Below the pieces are notes generated by a model that searched no databases, was not told the origin of the DNA, and worked only from the letters and a program-made list of their open reading frames with translations. Positions 60,381-64,000 of a stretch of 64,000 bases of DNA are shown here, piece by piece (within the stretch, counting starts at the first letter, position 1; every line of letters begins with the position of its first letter). The stretch spans positions 744,001 through 808,000 of the forward strand of contig NZ_CP020373.1 of the NCBI RefSeq assembly GCF_003957745.1, given 5' to 3'. The translations under genes were made by a program, and so were the position numbers. The DNA comes from Shewanella khirikhana (GTDB taxonomy: Bacteria > Pseudomonadota > Gammaproteobacteria > Enterobacterales > Shewanellaceae).

Positions 60381-60410
60381 AAGACCGCAGCAGCCGCTGC
60401 GGTCTTGTTA
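60381..60410 (+). terminator. Rho-independent terminator after tsf
   Basis: AAGACCGCAGC (60381-60391) / GCTGCGGTCTT (60396-60406) then GTTATAA. Separates rpsB-tsf from pyrH, possibly leaky. Confidence 0.75.
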
Positions 60411-60427
60411 TAACCAGGACAAAAATC

Positions 60428-61156
60428 ATGAGCACCAATCCAAAACCTGCATTTCGTCGCATTCTTCTTAAGTTAAGTGGTGAGGCCCTGATGGGCTCAG
60501 AGGGCTTCGGTATCGATCCCAGCGTACTGGATCGTATGGCTCAGGAAATCAAGGAACTGGTGGAACTGGGTATCCAGGTTGGCGTAGTGATTGGCGGCGG
60601 TAACCTGTTCCGCGGTGAAGGTCTTGCCAAGGCGGGTATGAACCGCGTGGTGGGTGACCACATGGGTATGCTGGCGACTGTGATGAACGGCCTGGCGATG
60701 CGTGATGCTTTGCACCGTGCCTATGTGAATGCCCGTCTGATGTCTGCAATTCCCCTGAACGGTGTGTGTGACCGTTACAACTGGGCCGAAGCTATCAGCC
60801 TGCTCAAGTCCGGACGCGTGGTGATTTTTGCCGCCGGTACCGGTAATCCTTTCTGCACCACCGACTCGGCAGCCTGCCTGCGAGGCATTGAAATTGAAGC
60901 CGATGTCGTGTTAAAAGGCACCAAGGTTGACGGCGTCTATTCTGCCGACCCAATGAAAGATCCTGAGGCGAAGAAGTACGATGAACTGACCTACGCCGAG
61001 GTTCTGGACAAAGAATTGAAAGTGATGGATCTGTCGGCCTTTACCATGGCCCGTGACCATGACATGCCTATTCTGGTCTTCAACATGAACAAGCCCGGTG
61101 CCCTGCGCCGTGTTATCATGGGTGAAGAAGGTGAAGGCACCATCATCAAAAAATAA
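60428..61156 (+). CDS. pyrH: UMP kinase
   Basis: 242 residues. Amino-acid-kinase fold; phosphorylates UMP to UDP. 'RILLKLSGEALMG' (phosphate loop), 'GVVIGGGNLFRGEGLAKAGMNRVVGDHMGMLATVMNGLAM' (UMP site) and 'GTGNPFCTTDSAA' are all present. 16 codons after the tsf terminator, then 73 bp to frr. Hexameric, essential, regulated by GTP/UTP in this group. Confidence 0.99.
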   Translation: MSTNPKPAFRRILLKLSGEALMGSEGFGIDPSVLDRMAQEIKELVELGIQVGVVIGGGNLFRGEGLAKAGMNRVVGDHMGMLATVMNGLAMRDALHRAYVNARLMSAIPLNGVCDRYNWAEAISLLKSGRVVIFAAGTGNPFCTTDSAACLRGIEIEADVVLKGTKVDGVYSADPMKDPEAKKYDELTYAEVLDKELKVMDLSAFTMARDHDMPILVFNMNKPGALRRVIMGEEGEGTIIKK

Positions 61157-61229
61157 GTGACAAGTTTGAGTACAATTGGGGAGCTGCAGCATGCCTCAGC
61201 TTCCTTAATGACCGAAAAGGACATTTATC

Positions 61230-61787
61230 GTGATTGAAGATATCAAAAAAGACGCTCAGGAGCGCATGGGCAAGTGTGTTGAATCCACCAAGGCGCAAAT
61301 GGCCAAAGTACGTACCGGCCGTGCTCACCCAAGCCTGCTGGATACCATCCATGTCAACTACTACGGTACTATGACCCCACTCAAGCAAGTGGCCAACGTC
61401 AGCATTGAAGATGCACGTACCCTGGCGGTAAACGTGTTTGACCGTAGTGCCATCCAGGCGGTTGAAAAGGCCATCATGAGCTCAGATCTGGGTCTGAACC
61501 CTATGTCTGCCGGTGCCACCATCCGCATCCCGCTGCCACCGCTGACCGAAGAGCGTCGTCGCGATCTGGTTAAGGTAGTTCGCGCCGAAGCCGAGCAGGG
61601 CCGCGTAGCCGTACGTAACGTACGCCGCGATGCCAACTCTCACTTCAAGCAGCTGGAAAAAGACAAAGAGTGCACCGAGGATGATGTACGTCGCAGCGAA
61701 GACGAAGTACAGAAAATCACCGATCAGCACATCAAAAAGATCGACGAAATCCTGGCTGCCAAAGAAGCGGAGTTGATGGAGGTCTAA
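61230..61787 (+). CDS. frr: Ribosome recycling factor
   Basis: 185 residues from GTG 61230 (AAAAGGA about eight bases upstream). 'MIEDIKKDAQERMGKCVESTKAQMAKVRTGRAHPSLLD' and 'PLPPLTEERRRDLVKVVRAEAEQGRVAVRNVRRDAN' are the family blocks. Splits post-termination ribosomes with EF-G. Terminator at 61815-61849. Confidence 0.99.
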   Translation: MIEDIKKDAQERMGKCVESTKAQMAKVRTGRAHPSLLDTIHVNYYGTMTPLKQVANVSIEDARTLAVNVFDRSAIQAVEKAIMSSDLGLNPMSAGATIRIPLPPLTEERRRDLVKVVRAEAEQGRVAVRNVRRDANSHFKQLEKDKECTEDDVRRSEDEVQKITDQHIKKIDEILAAKEAELMEV

Positions 61788-61814
61788 GCCTCCGGACTCC
61801 ACGCTAGAGTTAAG

Positions 61815-61849
61815 ACGCCGTGTAGAGGTATACTACACGGCGTTTGTTT
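61815..61849 (+). terminator. Rho-independent terminator after frr
   Basis: ACGCCGTGTAG (61815-61825) / CTACACGGCGT (61833-61843) followed by TTGTTT. Confidence 0.85.
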
Positions 61850-61869
61850 ATTTATAGGGTTGTATATCG

Positions 61870-62670
61870 ATGTCTTCCAACAGGGAAATTACCGCTGAAC
61901 CGACCACAGAGTCTATGCCTCAAGAGGTCTCTGAACTGGTCAATCAGTCCCTGCCACGACATGTCGCAATCATCATGGACGGTAACGGCCGTTGGGCGCA
62001 GGCTCAGGGCAAACCCAGGGTGATGGGGCATAAGGCAGGGGTGAAGGCGGTGCGCCGCGCTGTAAGTACCGCGCGCCAGCTTGGCATCAAGTCTTTGACT
62101 CTATTTGCATTTTCAAGTGAGAACTGGCGCAGGCCAGATACCGAAGTCAGCCTGCTGATGGAACTGTTTTTCACAGTGCTGCGCCGTGAACTCAAGTTGC
62201 TCGACCAAAATGGGGTACGCCTGAACATCATTGGCGATACCAGCCGTTTCTCCGAGCGTCTGCAAAAGCAAATTCGCGATGCCGAGGCCAAAACGGCCAA
62301 CAATACCGAGCTGGTGTTGAACGTGGCAGCCAACTACGGCGGCCGCTGGGATATACTTCAGGCAGCGAATCAGTTGGCACAAAAGCTCGCATCTGGTGAA
62401 ATCGACAGCAGTCAGTTTACCGAAGAGGCATTAAGTCAGCATTTGTGCATGCAAAATCAAGGGGAAGTTGATTTAATGATCCGCACTGGTGGCGACTTCC
62501 GCATCAGCAACTTTGTGCTCTGGCAGGCGGCTTACGCTGAGTTGGTGTTTACTGACACCCTGTGGCCTGATTTCGACGAGCAGTGTTTTAAAGACGCCAT
62601 CGCCCTGTTTGCGAGTCGTCAGCGCCGTTTCGGATTGACTGGAAGTCAAATCGAAGAAATGCGCGCCTGA
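61870..62670 (+). CDS. uppS: Undecaprenyl diphosphate synthase (isoprenyl transferase)
   Basis: 266 residues from ATG 61870; an ATG at 61915 would give a shorter N-terminus, and the first ~25 residues are not conserved. 'HVAIIMDGNGRWAQAQGKPRVMGHKAG' holds the catalytic Asp; 'LTLFAFSSENWRRP' and 'VDLMIRTGGDFRISNFVLWQAAYAELVF' complete the cis-prenyltransferase set. Makes the C55 carrier for cell-wall synthesis. Precedes cdsA by 24 bp. Confidence 0.98.
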   Translation: MSSNREITAEPTTESMPQEVSELVNQSLPRHVAIIMDGNGRWAQAQGKPRVMGHKAGVKAVRRAVSTARQLGIKSLTLFAFSSENWRRPDTEVSLLMELFFTVLRRELKLLDQNGVRLNIIGDTSRFSERLQKQIRDAEAKTANNTELVLNVAANYGGRWDILQAANQLAQKLASGEIDSSQFTEEALSQHLCMQNQGEVDLMIRTGGDFRISNFVLWQAAYAELVFTDTLWPDFDEQCFKDAIALFASRQRRFGLTGSQIEEMRA

Positions 62671-62694
62671 GTTTTCTTTTACGAGGGACGTTTT

Positions 62695-63552
62695 TTGCTA
62701 AAACAACGAATAATAACAGCAATCTGGCTTATCCCGCTGGTTTTCGGTGCCATCTTTTATTTGCCGTCTGACTACTTTGCCTGGGCCTTGGTTGGGGTGT
62801 TTTTGATTGCCGCCAAAGAGTGGGGGCGGATTATCGACGCCGACTGTCAGATGACCCAGTGGAGCTTTACCATTACGCTCGCCATCCTCTTGGTTGCACT
62901 GAATATTCTGGTGCCCAGCGCGGAAGTGTGGAACACAGGACATCTGCATCCTATCTTCCTTGCTGTCACCTTGCTCGGTGGCCTCTGGTGGCTGATTGCC
63001 ATGGGGTTGGTGGTGACCTATCCCAAGAGCGCCCGTCTGTGGCAGCGCAGTCATATGCTGAAATCCATGTTTGGTCAGCTCACCTTGCTGCCATGCTTTG
63101 TGTCTTTGGTGGCGCTTAAGTCACTGAGCACCGCCAGCGAGCCCTATTTTGGCGGTGCCCTGGTGTTTTTGGTGATGCTGGTGGTGTGGGCGGCCGATAG
63201 CGGGGCCTACTTTGCCGGTAAGGCGCTGGGACGCACCAAGCTTGCACCCAATGTCAGCCCTGCCAAAACCATCGAAGGTCTGGTGGGCGGGCTTATCACC
63301 ACCATGATAGTGGTGGCCATTGTGATGACCCTGTCACCGCAACAGGAAATGGGACTGGTGATTGCTGTTACCCTGTTTACTGCGCTGGCGTCGGCCCTTG
63401 GCGATTTGTCCGAGAGTATGTTCAAGCGGGTTGCCAATATCAAAGATTCCGGCACCATTTTACCGGGTCACGGCGGCGTGCTTGACCGTATCGACAGTCT
63501 GACTGCGGCGCTGCCTGTGTTCACCCTTATCTACATCGCCTTTTGGATGTAA
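62695..63552 (+). CDS. cdsA: Phosphatidate cytidylyltransferase CdsA
   Basis: 285 residues from TTG 62695 (GAGGGA about eight bases upstream). About eight membrane helices. The signature is at the C-terminus: 'DLSESMFKRVANIKDSGTILPGHGGVLDRIDSL' (GHGGxLDRxDS). 'WAADSGAYFAGKALGRTKLAPNVSPAKTIEG' is the other conserved block. Makes CDP-diacylglycerol at the inner membrane. Two bases separate its stop from dxr. Confidence 0.98.
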   Translation: MLKQRIITAIWLIPLVFGAIFYLPSDYFAWALVGVFLIAAKEWGRIIDADCQMTQWSFTITLAILLVALNILVPSAEVWNTGHLHPIFLAVTLLGGLWWLIAMGLVVTYPKSARLWQRSHMLKSMFGQLTLLPCFVSLVALKSLSTASEPYFGGALVFLVMLVVWAADSGAYFAGKALGRTKLAPNVSPAKTIEGLVGGLITTMIVVAIVMTLSPQQEMGLVIAVTLFTALASALGDLSESMFKRVANIKDSGTILPGHGGVLDRIDSLTAALPVFTLIYIAFWM

Positions 63553-63554
63553 GC

Positions 63555-64000
63555 ATGCAAAATCTGGTGATCCTGGGGGCCACGGGCTCCATTGGAAAAA
63601 GTACCCTCGATGTGATTAAGCGAAACCCCGGTGCGTACCGGGCTTTTGCCTTGGTGGCCGCCAGCAGCGTGGCCCGTATGCACGAGCTGTGCCTTGAGCA
63701 TCGCCCCCGCTATGCCCACATGGTTGACCCGCAGGCAGCAGCCGAGCTGAAAGCGGGTTTACCGGCCGAGCTCAACATTGAAGTCAGTACCGGTGAAGCG
63801 GCGCTGCTTGGGCTGGTGTCGGCCGCCGAGGTCGACACTGTGATGGCCGCCATTGTGGGTGCCGCCGGTTTGGTGCCAACCCTGGCGGCGGTACGTGCCG
63901 GTAAGCGGGTACTCTTGGCCAACAAAGAAGCCCTGGTGATGTCCGGTGAGCTTTTTATCGAAGAAACCCGCAAGAGCGGCGCCACCTTGCTGCCTGTGGA
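63555..64000 (+). CDS. dxr: 1-deoxy-D-xylulose 5-phosphate reductoisomerase Dxr (partial, C-terminus outside window)
   Basis: The first ~148 residues of Dxr/IspC. The NADPH loop 'LVILGATGSIGKSTLDVI' (4-21) opens the protein. The segment 'AAIVGAAGLVPTLAAVRAGKRVLLANKEALVMSGELF' (about 98-134) is specific for this MEP-pathway enzyme. ATG 63555 begins two bases after the cdsA stop; the gene runs off the window without interruption. Confidence 0.97.
   Translation, partial: MQNLVILGATGSIGKSTLDVIKRNPGAYRAFALVAASSVARMHELCLEHRPRYAHMVDPQAAAELKAGLPAELNIEVSTGEAALLGLVSAAEVDTVMAAIVGAAGLVPTLAAVRAGKRVLLANKEALVMSGELFIEETRKSGATLLPV

Overview
The window looks like a chromosomal segment of a gammaproteobacterium of the Shewanella type. 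The evidence is the complete pfaABCD/pfaR/pfaE set for long-chain polyunsaturated fatty acid (probably eicosapentaenoic acid) synthesis, the group-typical small families (DUF3192, DUF2789, DUF3301, DUF3549, DUF3718), the syd/queF and yqcC-truC-flavodoxin neighbourhoods, two CsrB-type regulatory RNAs, and the order dapD-glnD-map // rpsB-tsf-pyrH-frr-uppS-cdsA-dxr. The species cannot be fixed from the sequence alone.

Layout. 1-11 kb: a truncated outer-membrane porin, a secreted M28 peptidase, a GNAT enzyme, a GST/NTF2-like/tautomerase operon divergent from an HxlR regulator, a histidine phosphatase, a YfaZ-type outer-membrane protein, an inverting-type GH97 alpha-glucosidase, a PH/GRAM-like small protein and a YegS/DAGK-type lipid kinase. 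11-15.1 kb: an accessory, AT-rich island. It holds two genes that look like integron cassettes (a RipA-type membrane protein and an unknown protein, separated by a Vibrio-repeat-like attC site, with no integrase in view) and a small membrane protein. These are interleaved with three copies of a structured repeat whose hairpins change sequence between copies while keeping their pairing. 15.1-17 kb: a secreted metzincin-like protease with a PKD domain.

17-40.5 kb: pfaD, pfaC, pfaB, pfaA and pfaR on the minus strand. Across a divergent promoter region lie a small lipoprotein, an EF-G-like GTPase, the phosphopantetheinyl transferase pfaE and an overlapping GMC oxidoreductase on the plus strand. 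PfaE is expected to load phosphopantetheine on the five ACP domains of PfaA; PfaA/B/C do condensation, acyl transfer, ketoreduction and dehydration, and PfaD does enoyl reduction. 40.5-45.2 kb: queF, syd, a zinc-ribbon protein with its partner, small lipoproteins, a GNAT enzyme and an Mpo1-like membrane protein.

45.1-47.3 kb: a protein-free stretch with two GGA-rich CsrB-family RNAs. Each ends in a strong terminator and each has a UvrY/GacA-type palindrome at the same distance (about 172 bp) upstream. The first palindrome lies at the centre of a perfect 48-bp inverted repeat. A 91-bp tandem duplication follows the second RNA. 47.3-53.8 kb: DUF3301/DUF3549, yqcC-truC, a flavodoxin, a PTS EIIBC permease, purU and a DUF3718 protein. 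54-64 kb: essential housekeeping genes, dapD-glnD-map on the minus strand and rpsB-tsf-pyrH-frr-uppS-cdsA-dxr (truncated by the window end) on the plus strand.

Start sites were chosen by ribosome-binding site, signal peptide and family N-terminus. No tRNA, rRNA, CRISPR array or complete insertion sequence was seen.
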